A DNA stretch of 32,136 bases from the NCBI GenBank assembly GCA_030533005.1, contig JAUNJX010000026.1:1-32136 (forward strand), written 5' to 3'. Origin of the DNA: Clostridia bacterium. Its GTDB lineage: Bacteria > Bacillota > Clostridia > Christensenellales > CAG-138. A model generated the notes under the pieces. The model was not told the origin of the DNA. It was given only the letters and a program-made list of their open reading frames with translations, and searched no databases. Positions 25,984-32,136 of this stretch are shown one piece after another (positions within the stretch are counted from its first letter, which is position 1; each line of letters begins with the position of its first letter). A program made the translations under genes and the position numbers.

Positions 25984-27119
25984 GTGAAATGAAGAATAAC
26001 AATACGCTTGAGAACGACTTCGGGAGCAAGTTTGGCGCGTTTTTCCGCAACAACAGCGTGCCGATTATGTTTGTCATCATCTGCGCGGTGTGTATCCCCA
26101 TTTCCGGCTTTTCCCCAAGTTATCTTCTCAATGAGATCATGACGCGCATGGGAAGGAACACCTTCCTGATCCTCTGCCTGCTCATCCCCATCATGGCGGG
26201 CATGGGATTGAACTTCGGCATGACGCTGGGCGCGATGGCGGGTCAGATCGGCCTGATCTTCGTCGCGGACTGGCAGATATGGGGTATCCCCGGCGTGGTG
26301 CTTGCGATGATCATCTCCATACCCATATCCGTGCTGTTGGGTCTGCTTTGCGGCAAGATACTCAACATGGCAAAGGGTCGGGAAATGGTCACAAGCTACA
26401 TCATCAGCTACTTTATCAACGGTATTTACCAGCTGATCGTGCTCTATATGATGGGACCAATCATCCCCATCCAGCATTCCGCCATCAAGCTGCCGCGCGG
26501 TTACGGCATCCGTAATACAGTAAGCCTGCTTAACATGCGCCAGTGCCTTGATAATCTCATCGCCGTCAACATCAAGGGCGTGAAGATACCTGTGCTGACC
26601 TTCATCATCATAGGGCTCTTGTGCCTGTTCATCATCTGGTTCCGCAAGACCAAGCTGGGGCAGGATATGCGCGCAGTCGGGCAGGATATGCAGGTCGCGC
26701 GCGACGCGGGCATCAATGTGGAGCGCACGAGGATCATTTCCATCGTCATGTCCACGGTGCTCGCGGGCTTTGGCATGATCATTTATCTGCAAAACATGGG
26801 CAATCTTTCCACCTACAGCTCGCATTCCCAGATCGGCATGTTCTGTATCGCGGCGCTGCTCGTGGGCGGCGCGTCGGTGGACAGGGCTTCTATCGGGAAC
26901 GTATTCCTGGGCGTAACGCTGTTCCATCTGATGTTTATTGTTGCCCCCGCTGCGGGCGCAAAGATCACGGGCGATTCCATGATCGGCGAATACTTCCGCG
27001 TATTCGTGTCCTATGGCGTTATCACCGTGGCATTGACCATGTATGAGGCCAAAAAGCGCAAGATCAAGAGCCTGATGGGCAGGCAGCTCAAGCTTGACCA
27101 AAAGGAGGAAGCAAAATGA
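25980..27119 (+). CDS. ABC importer permease 2, BPD_transp_2 (RbsC/BmpD-like) family
   Basis: A 379-residue partner permease with about nine or ten membrane segments. It carries LIPIMAGMGLNFGMTLGAMAGQ (about 68-89), the coupling loop RAVGQDMQVARDAGINVERTR (about 230-250) and LLVGGASVDRASIGN (about 295-309). The C-terminus is a basic cytoplasmic tail (EAKKRKIKSLMGRQLKLDQKEEAK). Start and stop overlap the neighbouring genes by 4 bases each, so expression of both permeases and the small protein at 27116 is coupled. Two different permeases in one importer imply a heterodimeric channel, as in nucleoside or branched-chain amino-acid importers. Confidence 0.92.
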   Translation: MSEMKNNNTLENDFGSKFGAFFRNNSVPIMFVIICAVCIPISGFSPSYLLNEIMTRMGRNTFLILCLLIPIMAGMGLNFGMTLGAMAGQIGLIFVADWQIWGIPGVVLAMIISIPISVLLGLLCGKILNMAKGREMVTSYIISYFINGIYQLIVLYMMGPIIPIQHSAIKLPRGYGIRNTVSLLNMRQCLDNLIAVNIKGVKIPVLTFIIIGLLCLFIIWFRKTKLGQDMRAVGQDMQVARDAGINVERTRIISIVMSTVLAGFGMIIYLQNMGNLSTYSSHSQIGMFCIAALLVGGASVDRASIGNVFLGVTLFHLMFIVAPAAGAKITGDSMIGEYFRVFVSYGVITVALTMYEAKKRKIKSLMGRQLKLDQKEEAK

Positions 27120-27589
27120 AATCCAAACGGAAATGGCTCTTTAGGGCGCTGACGATATGCCTCCTTCTTGCCATCGCGGGCACGATGTTCATCATCGGCC
27201 GTGGACACACGATCTATCTCGACAACAAGACCATCGACTATGAAGGCCAAACCTACGAGGGGCCGTATCAGATCGTGGTGTATGTGGACGATGAGCAGGT
27301 CGCCAAGCTTAACAAGCGTGACAGGGGCATGGCCACCTGCATCGGCCAAGGCTTCAACATGGTGCTGGAGATCACGCAGGAAAAGGGTGGCGAAGCAGCA
27401 ACGATGGGCGTTACCATGACGCTGCCGTACAATATGGACGGCATCATCATCAACCTGCCTGCGCTCCTTGCAGGATTGCCGCAGGACGCGTATCTTGAGC
27501 AATTCGTTCCGGCTGTTCCGGATGTGCCGGAGGATGAGGAGATCGTCACCGACGAGCTTGAGATGCTCGAAGCGGTGCCCGAGGTGTGA
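27116..27589 (+). CDS. Small one-TM extracytoplasmic protein of the ABC importer operon (DUF6672-like)
   Basis: A 157-residue protein of unknown function. A basic N-terminus is followed by one membrane segment (about 8-27) and an extracytoplasmic domain beginning GRGHTIYLDNKTIDYEGQTYEG; the C-terminal 30 residues are strongly acidic. The absence of a lipobox argues for an uncleaved membrane anchor or a plain signal peptide. It resembles proteins annotated as DUF6672 that accompany DUF3798 importers, as far as I recall. ATG 27116 overlaps the permease stop by 4 bases and has AGGAGG just upstream, so it is made together with the permeases. A role as an accessory subunit that docks the binding protein or stabilises the permease pair is inference only. 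Confidence 0.8.
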   Translation: MKSKRKWLFRALTICLLLAIAGTMFIIGRGHTIYLDNKTIDYEGQTYEGPYQIVVYVDDEQVAKLNKRDRGMATCIGQGFNMVLEITQEKGGEAATMGVTMTLPYNMDGIIINLPALLAGLPQDAYLEQFVPAVPDVPEDEEIVTDELEMLEAVPEV

Positions 27590-27616
27590 TCGCGCAGCGC
27601 GAAGCATCCTTAAGGA

Positions 27617-27657
27617 CAAACAAAGAAAAGGCGGGACGCTTTCGGGCGTCCCGCCTT
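27617..27657. terminator. Intrinsic terminator between the importer operon and the coiled-coil gene
   Basis: AAGGCGGGACGC (27628-27639) and GCGTCCCGCCTT (27646-27657) form a perfect 12-bp stem around a 6-base loop. On the minus strand the stem is followed by TTCTTTG, making it mainly a terminator for the gene at 27690-27926; on + the tail is not U-rich, but the stem may still end the importer transcript. Confidence 0.8.
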
Positions 27658-27689
27658 GTGATAATAAGCCGTTGTGCGCTGGCGAAGCT

Positions 27690-27926
27690 TTATTTCGCCT
27701 GCAAGAGCGTACTGATCTCCTCCAGCCGCTTTTCCAATTCCTCCAAACGGCGCTCCAGCTCCCCTTGCTTGTCGTGGGTCAGCTTGTAGCCGTCAAAGAG
27801 CGCCTCTATCTTTCGGGGCACCTCATTTTCTATCTTGGTGTTGATGCGGGCTTCGGAATCCTTGACCATCTGCTCGATGGAACGGTTCTGCGCCTCGATC
27901 ATGGCGGCGATCGCCTGTAGATCCAT
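27690..27926 (-). CDS. Small coiled-coil protein (78 aa), function unknown
   Basis: A 78-residue, highly charged protein without membrane segments or cysteine. The heptad-like C-terminal half (about 50-76, with repeated LEERL/LEKRL patterns) should form a coiled coil, and the N-terminal part MDLQAIAAMIEAQNRSIEQMV looks helical too. Similar short coiled-coil proteins occur in many Clostridia with no known role. It is clearly a real gene: AGGAGGTGAG lies 4-13 bases upstream of the ATG, a TTGTCT/TATGAT promoter is at 27953-27981 and a perfect terminator follows. It is divergent from the iron/cobalamin-type importer and convergent with the DUF3798 importer. Confidence 0.85.
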   Translation of the reverse strand: MDLQAIAAMIEAQNRSIEQMVKDSEARINTKIENEVPRKIEALFDGYKLTHDKQGELERRLEELEKRLEEISTLLQAK

Positions 27927-27952
27927 GTACGCTCACCTCCTGTATATATAGT

Positions 27953-27981
27953 ATCATACCCGATTTTTGCGCGAAAGACAA
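27953..27981 (-). promoter_or_regulatory. Sigma-A-like promoter of the small coiled-coil gene
   Basis: TTGTCT (27976-27981) and TATGAT (27953-27958) on the minus strand, 17 bases apart, about 25 bases before the start codon at 27926. Confidence 0.6.
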
Positions 27982-28012
27982 GCCGCCTTTCCGCCTGCGC
28001 GCAAGATGGCGT

Positions 28013-28040
28013 TTGCTTCGCGCGGCGGCTGTGTTACAAT
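28013..28040 (+). promoter_or_regulatory. Possible promoter of the iron/cobalamin-type importer operon
   Basis: TACAAT (28035-28040) is a good -10; TTGCTT (28013-28018) with a 16-base spacer is a weak -35. A weak -35 is common at regulated promoters. The -10 overlaps a palindrome at 28034-28048. Confidence 0.4.
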
Positions 28041-28048
28041 GGTTGTAA
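28034..28048. promoter_or_regulatory. Operator-like palindrome TTACAATGGTTGTAA
   Basis: A perfect 6-bp inverted repeat with a 3-base centre covers the predicted -10 of the importer operon. It could bind a metal-responsive or substrate-responsive repressor; it does not match the Fur consensus that I know. Confidence 0.45.
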
Positions 28049-28071
28049 TATAGGAAATGGGAGGCGCATTG

Positions 28072-28995
28072 ATGCGATATAGGAAAACAGCCCTTCTTCT
28101 TGCGGCGCTGCTGCTGTTTGCCCTTTCGGGCTGTGCTAAAACCCCTTCGATGGAAGCGCGCACGGTTGTGGATATGAAGGGGCGCACGGTCGCGCTTTTG
28201 CAAGAGCCCATTACGCGGGTGGTCGCGCTCTCGCCTGCGGATTGCGAGATACTCTATGCGCTTGGCGCACAGGGCGCGCTCGTCGGGCGCGGCGAATACT
28301 GCGATTATCCGGCGGAGGCGCGCTCCATCCCCGCCGTGCAGTCCAATTATGAAACCAATATAGAGCAGGTTCTTGCGCTTAGGCCGCAGGTGGTGCTGGT
28401 CGGGGATATGCAGGAGGACGACGAACAGATACGCGCCTTGGAGGCGGCGGGCGTCGCCGTCGTGATGACCAACGCCTATCACGAGATCGAGGAGGTCTAT
28501 CGCGGCGTTGCGCTCATAGGCGAAGTGATGGATAAGAATGCCGAGGCCGCCGCCGTGATCGCGGATATGAATGCCGCGTTTGAAGCGCTTTCGGTGCGTG
28601 CGCTGGCGCGAAGCGAGGATAAAACGATCTACTTTGAGATATCGCCGCTGGCGTACGGGCTTTGGACGGGCGGCACGGGCACCTTTATGGATGAGATCGC
28701 GGGCATGCTGGGCGTGAACAACGTGTTTTCGGATGTGGAGGGCTGGCGGCAGATATCCGAGGAGCAGGTGCTCTCCCGCAATCCCGACTACATCGTCACC
28801 ATCACCATGTATACGGGCGAAGGCCCCACGCCCATCGAGGAGATCATGGCGCGCCCCGGTTGGGAAAACGTCACGGCCGTCAAAAACGGCGCTATCTTGA
28901 ACCTGCAGCACGACGAGCTTTCCCGCCCCGCGCCGCGCTTGGCGGAAGGGGCAAAGCTGCTGTATGATTTTATCTATGGAAACGACGCGTCGTAA
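28072..28995 (+). CDS. Iron-siderophore/heme/cobalamin-type ABC importer binding lipoprotein
   Basis: A 307-residue class III (FepB/BtuF-like) binding protein. It has a signal peptide with lipobox LSGC (C21), then VVDMKGRTVALLQEPITRVVALSPADCEILYALGA, a pattern typical of this class, a central helix, and the second lobe with NPDYIVTITMYTGEG. It should bind an iron chelate, heme or cobalamin and hand it to the FecCD-type permease that follows. ATG 28072 has GGGAGG 7 bases upstream; an in-frame ATG at 28057 lies before that site and is unlikely. The upstream gap of 145 bases is too short for a cobalamin riboswitch, and none is seen, which mildly favours iron or heme. Its end overlaps the permease gene by 32 bases. 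Confidence 0.9.
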   Translation: MRYRKTALLLAALLLFALSGCAKTPSMEARTVVDMKGRTVALLQEPITRVVALSPADCEILYALGAQGALVGRGEYCDYPAEARSIPAVQSNYETNIEQVLALRPQVVLVGDMQEDDEQIRALEAAGVAVVMTNAYHEIEEVYRGVALIGEVMDKNAEAAAVIADMNAAFEALSVRALARSEDKTIYFEISPLAYGLWTGGTGTFMDEIAGMLGVNNVFSDVEGWRQISEEQVLSRNPDYIVTITMYTGEGPTPIEEIMARPGWENVTAVKNGAILNLQHDELSRPAPRLAEGAKLLYDFIYGNDAS

Positions 28996-30028
28996 AACCC
29001 CGCGCCCCGAGGGCTTTGGGGCAATAGAATACGCGGCGTTCGCGGTAGCGTGCGCGGCTGCGCTGCTTTTGTGCGTGTGCGTGGGCAGCGTCAATATCTC
29101 CATCAGAGAGATCTGCCGCGTATGGGGCGAAGCGCTGCGGGGGACCTTGTCCGCGCACGATATGACGGCCTCCATACTGCTTTCCGTGCGCCTGCCCCGC
29201 GTGCTGTGCGTGGCGCTGTCTGGCGCCGCGCTTTCCCTTTGCGGCGCTGCGATGCAGGGGCTGCTCAAAAACCCGCTTGCGGACGGCTCAACGCTGGGCG
29301 TATCCGCCGGCGCGTCGTTGGGCGCGGTGCTCGCTATCGCCTTTGGCGTAAGCATACCGGGGCTTCCTTTGGCGGGCGCCATGGGGATGGCGATGCTCTT
29401 TTCCTTTTTATCCCTCATGGTGATCCTGCCGCTTGCCTACCGGATGGATCACTCGCTTTCCACCAACACCATCATTTTGATCGGCGTGATCTATTCCATG
29501 TTCGTTTCCAGCATCATATCGCTGGTGACGACGTTTGCAGGCGACAGGGTCAAGCATATCACCTTCTGGACGATGGGGTCGTTAAGCGGCAGCGGCTATA
29601 AGGAGGCGGCGATCCTGCTTTTGTCCCTCCTTTTCTTTGGCGCGGTGATCCTCCGCTTTGCGCGCGAGCTCAACGCCTTTGCCATCGGCGAGGAAAACGC
29701 CCGCCACATCGGCGTGGACGTGCGGCGGGTCAAGCTTGTGATCCTGCTTTGCGTTTCCGCACTCATCGGCGTTTGCGTTTCCATCGGCGGCGCGATCGGC
29801 TTTGTAGGGCTTGTGACGCCGCATATGGTGCGCATGCTCGTGGGACCCAATCATAAGCGGCTGCTGCCCGCGTCCCTCTTTGGCGGGGCGATATTCTTGA
29901 TGCTGGCCGATCTTCTCGCGCGCGTTTTGCTGAATCCCATTGAGCTGCCCATCGGTGTGGTCACCTCCTTTATCGGCGCCATACTCTTTATCTGCATATT
30001 CTATCGGTCACGGAGGGCGGAGGGATGA
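28964..30028 (+). CDS. FecCD-family ABC importer permease
   Basis: A 354-residue membrane protein with about nine or ten membrane segments. Family marks are LPRVLCVALSGAALSLCGAAMQGLLKNPLADGSTLGVSAGASLGAVLA (about 76-125) and, near the end, GAIGFVGLVTPHMVRMLVGPNHKRLLPAS, which contacts the ATPase. It forms the channel as a homodimer in known relatives (BtuC, FhuB halves), moving an iron chelate, heme or cobalamin. ATG 28964 has GGAAGGGG about 11 bases upstream; ATG 28976 is an alternative start. It overlaps the binding-protein gene by 32 bases and the ATPase gene by 4, so translation is probably coupled. Confidence 0.93.
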   Translation: MILSMETTRRKTPRPEGFGAIEYAAFAVACAAALLLCVCVGSVNISIREICRVWGEALRGTLSAHDMTASILLSVRLPRVLCVALSGAALSLCGAAMQGLLKNPLADGSTLGVSAGASLGAVLAIAFGVSIPGLPLAGAMGMAMLFSFLSLMVILPLAYRMDHSLSTNTIILIGVIYSMFVSSIISLVTTFAGDRVKHITFWTMGSLSGSGYKEAAILLLSLLFFGAVILRFARELNAFAIGEENARHIGVDVRRVKLVILLCVSALIGVCVSIGGAIGFVGLVTPHMVRMLVGPNHKRLLPASLFGGAIFLMLADLLARVLLNPIELPIGVVTSFIGAILFICIFYRSRRAEG

Positions 30029-30792
30029 AGCTGCTGGAGGTGCAAAAGCTGGGCGTGCGCTACGGTAAGCTCGCCATCCTGCACGACGTGGATTTTTCCG
30101 TGGGCGCGGGCGAATGGCTGATGATCGTCGGCCCCAACGGCGCGGGCAAGTCCACCATCATCAACGCGATCTCGCAAGGCGTAAGCTATACGGGCGATAT
30201 CCGCTTCCTTGGCCGGGACGTCAAGGCATACCGCCCCAACGCGCTTGCAAGGCGGATGGGCGTGCTCGCCCAGAATCACTATGTCAACTATGCCTTTAGC
30301 GTGGGCGAGGTGGCGCGGCTGGGGCGTTACGCGCACGCGCCGGGGATGTTTGCGCGGCAAGGGGACGACGCGGGGGAGGAAATGGTGCGCCGCGCGCTTC
30401 AAATGACGGGCATGCTGGACAAATCCGGCCAATCCCTTCTAACGCTTTCGGGCGGGGAGCTGCAGCGCGCGTTTTTGGCGCAGCTGCTAGCGCAGGATCC
30501 GCAGCTTCTGCTGCTGGACGAACCCACCAACCATTTGGATTTGGTCTATCAGCGGCAGACCTTTGCGCTGCTGTCCCAGTGGCTAGGCGAGAAGGAGGGG
30601 CGTGCCATCGTCTCCGTCGTGCACGATTTGAGCCTTGCGCGCGCCTACGGTACGCGCGCCTTGCTGCTTGCGGCGGGAAAAAAGCTTGCGGAGGGGACGG
30701 TCGGCGAGGTGTTTGCGCCCGCGCATTTGGAGGCGGCGTACGCGATGGACGTGTACGCGTGGATGCGGGAGATGCTCGGACAATGGCGATAG
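30025..30792 (+). CDS. FecE/BtuD-like ABC importer ATPase
   Basis: A 255-residue ATPase partner of the FecCD permease. Walker A GPNGAGKST (36-44), a Q-loop at VLAQNHYVNYAF, the signature LSGGELQR (about 142-149), Walker B LLLLDEPTNHLD (about 160-171) and the switch histidine in VVHDLSLA are all intact. The DEPTNHLD form is typical of iron-siderophore and cobalamin importers. The ATG overlaps the permease stop in ATGA. The acyltransferase gene follows after 21 bases, so the operon probably continues. Confidence 0.95.
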   Translation: MKLLEVQKLGVRYGKLAILHDVDFSVGAGEWLMIVGPNGAGKSTIINAISQGVSYTGDIRFLGRDVKAYRPNALARRMGVLAQNHYVNYAFSVGEVARLGRYAHAPGMFARQGDDAGEEMVRRALQMTGMLDKSGQSLLTLSGGELQRAFLAQLLAQDPQLLLLDEPTNHLDLVYQRQTFALLSQWLGEKEGRAIVSVVHDLSLARAYGTRALLLAAGKKLAEGTVGEVFAPAHLEAAYAMDVYAWMREMLGQWR

Positions 30793-30813
30793 CCATAGAA
30801 AACGAGGAATTGC

Positions 30814-32076
30814 TTGAAAATCAAGGTAAAAGACATGGCGTATGCCGACGTCATCCGCATCACCCCCGCCGCGCACGAACGCCCAGCGGCGCAAAGCCGC
30901 CTGTTCCGGTGGCTTTTAAAGACCCTGTCCGCGCCGGAGCTCAAGGACGTGCACTTTACCTGCCGCAGGATCGGCATGGAAGGGCTGTCCAAGGACGAGC
31001 CGTGCCTCGTGCTCATGAACCATTCCAGCTTCATCGATCTCAAGATCGCGGCGACGCTGCTTAGCGACCGCTCCTATCATATCATCTGCACCTCGGACGG
31101 CTTTGTTGGGAAGGAAGGGCTTATGCGGCGTGTGGGCTGCATCCCCACGCGCAAGTTCCAGTCCGACGCGGCGCTGGTCAAGGACATGCGCTATACGCTC
31201 CGGGAGCTTAAAAGCTCCATACTCCTTTATCCCGAGGCGAGCTACAGCTTTGACGGCACGGCGACGCCGCTGCCCAAAAGCCTGGGGCGCTGTTTGAAGT
31301 TTTTAGGCGTGCCCGTTGTGATGATCAAGACCAACGGCGCGTTTTTGCGCGACCCGCTCTACAACAACCTGCGTATCCGCAAGGTGGACGTCAGCGCGGA
31401 TATGGAATACCTGCTTTCGCCCGAAATGATACGGGAGCGCACCGCGGAGGAGCTGAACGATATCCTCAAGGCGACCTTCACCTTTGACGCGTTCAAGCAC
31501 CAGCAGCAAAACAGCATTCGGGTGGACGAGCCCTTCCGGGCGGACGATCTTGACCGCGTGCTGTATCAATGCCCGCATTGTTTCAAAGAAAGCATGCGCG
31601 CAAGCGGCGAAACCGTCGCCTGCCAAGCCTGCGGCAGGGCGTATCGCTTGAGCGAATACGGGTATCTGGAGGCGATAAACGGCGAACCCGCCTTTACGCA
31701 CATTCCCGACTGGTTTTATTGGCAGCGCGAGCAGGTGCGAAGCAGCCTGCTTGCGAACGCTTACCGGATGGAGATACCGGTGGATATCTGCATGATGGTG
31801 GATTACAGGTGCATCTACAGGGTCGGCAGCGGCACGCTCACGCACGACGGCGCGGGCTTTCACCTCACGGGCTGCGACGGCGCGCTTGACTATACCCAGT
31901 CCCCCGCCGCCTCCTACAGCCTTTACGCGGATTATTACTGGTATGAGATCGGCGACGTCATCTGCATCGGCACGGGCAGCACGCTCTATTACTGCTTCCC
32001 CCGCTGTGACGGCAACGTCGTGGCAAAAGCAAGGCTCGCCGCGGAAGAACTCTATAAAATAGCCTTGCAGGGGTAG
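30814..32076 (+). CDS. PlsC-type lysophospholipid acyltransferase with zinc ribbon
   Basis: A 420-residue protein. The N-terminal half is a PlsC-like acyltransferase with the HX4D catalytic motif in NHSSFID (H70, D75) and a glycerol-phosphate-binding-like YPEASYSFDG (E141); relatives transfer an acyl chain to lysophosphatidic acid at the inner membrane face. The middle holds a likely zinc ribbon, CPHC at 253-256 and CQAC at 270-273, and the C-terminal 140 residues form a beta-rich domain that I cannot name. Start: TTG 30814 has GAGGA 5 bases upstream; ATG 30835 would shorten the protein by 7 residues. It is 21 bases after the iron-type importer ATPase. The link to that importer is unclear and may be only shared transcription. 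Confidence 0.85.
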   Translation: MKIKVKDMAYADVIRITPAAHERPAAQSRLFRWLLKTLSAPELKDVHFTCRRIGMEGLSKDEPCLVLMNHSSFIDLKIAATLLSDRSYHIICTSDGFVGKEGLMRRVGCIPTRKFQSDAALVKDMRYTLRELKSSILLYPEASYSFDGTATPLPKSLGRCLKFLGVPVVMIKTNGAFLRDPLYNNLRIRKVDVSADMEYLLSPEMIRERTAEELNDILKATFTFDAFKHQQQNSIRVDEPFRADDLDRVLYQCPHCFKESMRASGETVACQACGRAYRLSEYGYLEAINGEPAFTHIPDWFYWQREQVRSSLLANAYRMEIPVDICMMVDYRCIYRVGSGTLTHDGAGFHLTGCDGALDYTQSPAASYSLYADYYWYEIGDVICIGTGSTLYYCFPRCDGNVVAKARLAAEELYKIALQG

Positions 32077-32125
32077 GCATGGGGACGGGATGCGCCCCAA
32101 ATGCGATGCGTAAACGGAGGAAGCC

Positions 32126-32136
32126 ATGAAAACGAA
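32126..32136 (+). CDS. Start of a further gene, cut by the window end
   Basis: ATG AAA ACG follows GGAGG (32116-32120) with a normal spacing of 5 bases, 49 bases after the acyltransferase stop. Only three codons are visible, so nothing can be said of the product; it may belong to the same operon. Confidence 0.5.

Noticed and set aside
25848..27101. Open frame of about 417 codons on the minus strand
   Set aside because: Antisense to permease 2; His/Asp-rich product typical of reversed membrane-protein codons.
27927..28071. Cobalamin riboswitch before the BtuF/FepB-like gene
   Set aside because: The interval of 145 bases is shared by two divergent promoters, is shorter than a typical cobalamin riboswitch, and lacks the B12-box pattern.
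27823..29418. Open reading frame of about 530 codons on the minus strand
   Set aside because: It lies opposite the binding-protein and FecCD permease genes, which have clear family motifs, and its protein has no recognisable domain. It is a by-product of GC-rich codon use.

Overview
The window looks like a chromosomal stretch of a GC-rich member of the Clostridia (Bacillota). Supporting signs are strong Shine-Dalgarno sites of AGGAGG type, sigma-A-like promoters with 16-18 nt spacers, Gram-positive style lipoproteins, and families typical of Clostridia (YczE/YitT-like membrane protein, DUF3798-type binding lipoprotein, very large multi-PAS hybrid kinases). A Christensenellales-like relative is possible but unproven. 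No rRNA, tRNA, CRISPR array, insertion sequence or phage gene was seen.

Layout. 1-1979: the end of an FtsX/MacB-type ABC exporter operon (truncated permease plus ATPase), read +. 1976-3175: a tandem HD-GYP c-di-GMP phosphodiesterase, read -, overlapping the ATPase end. 3308-4103: a small YczE/YitT-like membrane protein behind a promoter and a 16-bp hairpin with a U-tract (possible attenuator). 4141-10988: an apparent operon of a 1412-aa PAS-rich hybrid histidine kinase, an M29 aminopeptidase carrying a lipoprotein signal, and a Gfo/Idh/MocA dehydrogenase. 11036-15160: a second, paralogous 1374-aa hybrid kinase (GAF plus PAS), convergent, sharing a bidirectional terminator. 15614-20078: single metabolic or redox genes read + (FAD oxidoreductase with a Rieske domain, PhzF-like isomerase, YyaL-type thioredoxin-domain protein). 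20337-21782: membrane-bound GGDEF protein with a CGEEF signature.

21861-27589: a five-gene ABC importer operon: binding lipoprotein (DUF3798 type), RbsA-like double ATPase, two BPD_transp_2 permeases and a small one-TM extracytoplasmic protein. It has a near-consensus promoter, an operator-like palindrome at the predicted start of transcription, and an internal terminator after the binding protein. Its substrate is unknown; this is the best candidate for an uncharacterised system here.

27690-27926: a 78-aa coiled-coil protein, read -, divergent from 28072-32076, an iron-siderophore/heme/cobalamin-type importer (lipoprotein, FecCD permease, ATPase) followed by a PlsC-type acyltransferase carrying a zinc ribbon. 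A further gene starts at 32126 and leaves the window.

The window is rich in signalling: two hybrid kinases without a DNA-binding output, one predicted c-di-GMP synthase and one c-di-GMP hydrolase. It also holds two complete importers and most of one exporter. Functions are assigned by motif reading only; substrates and regulatory targets are not determined.
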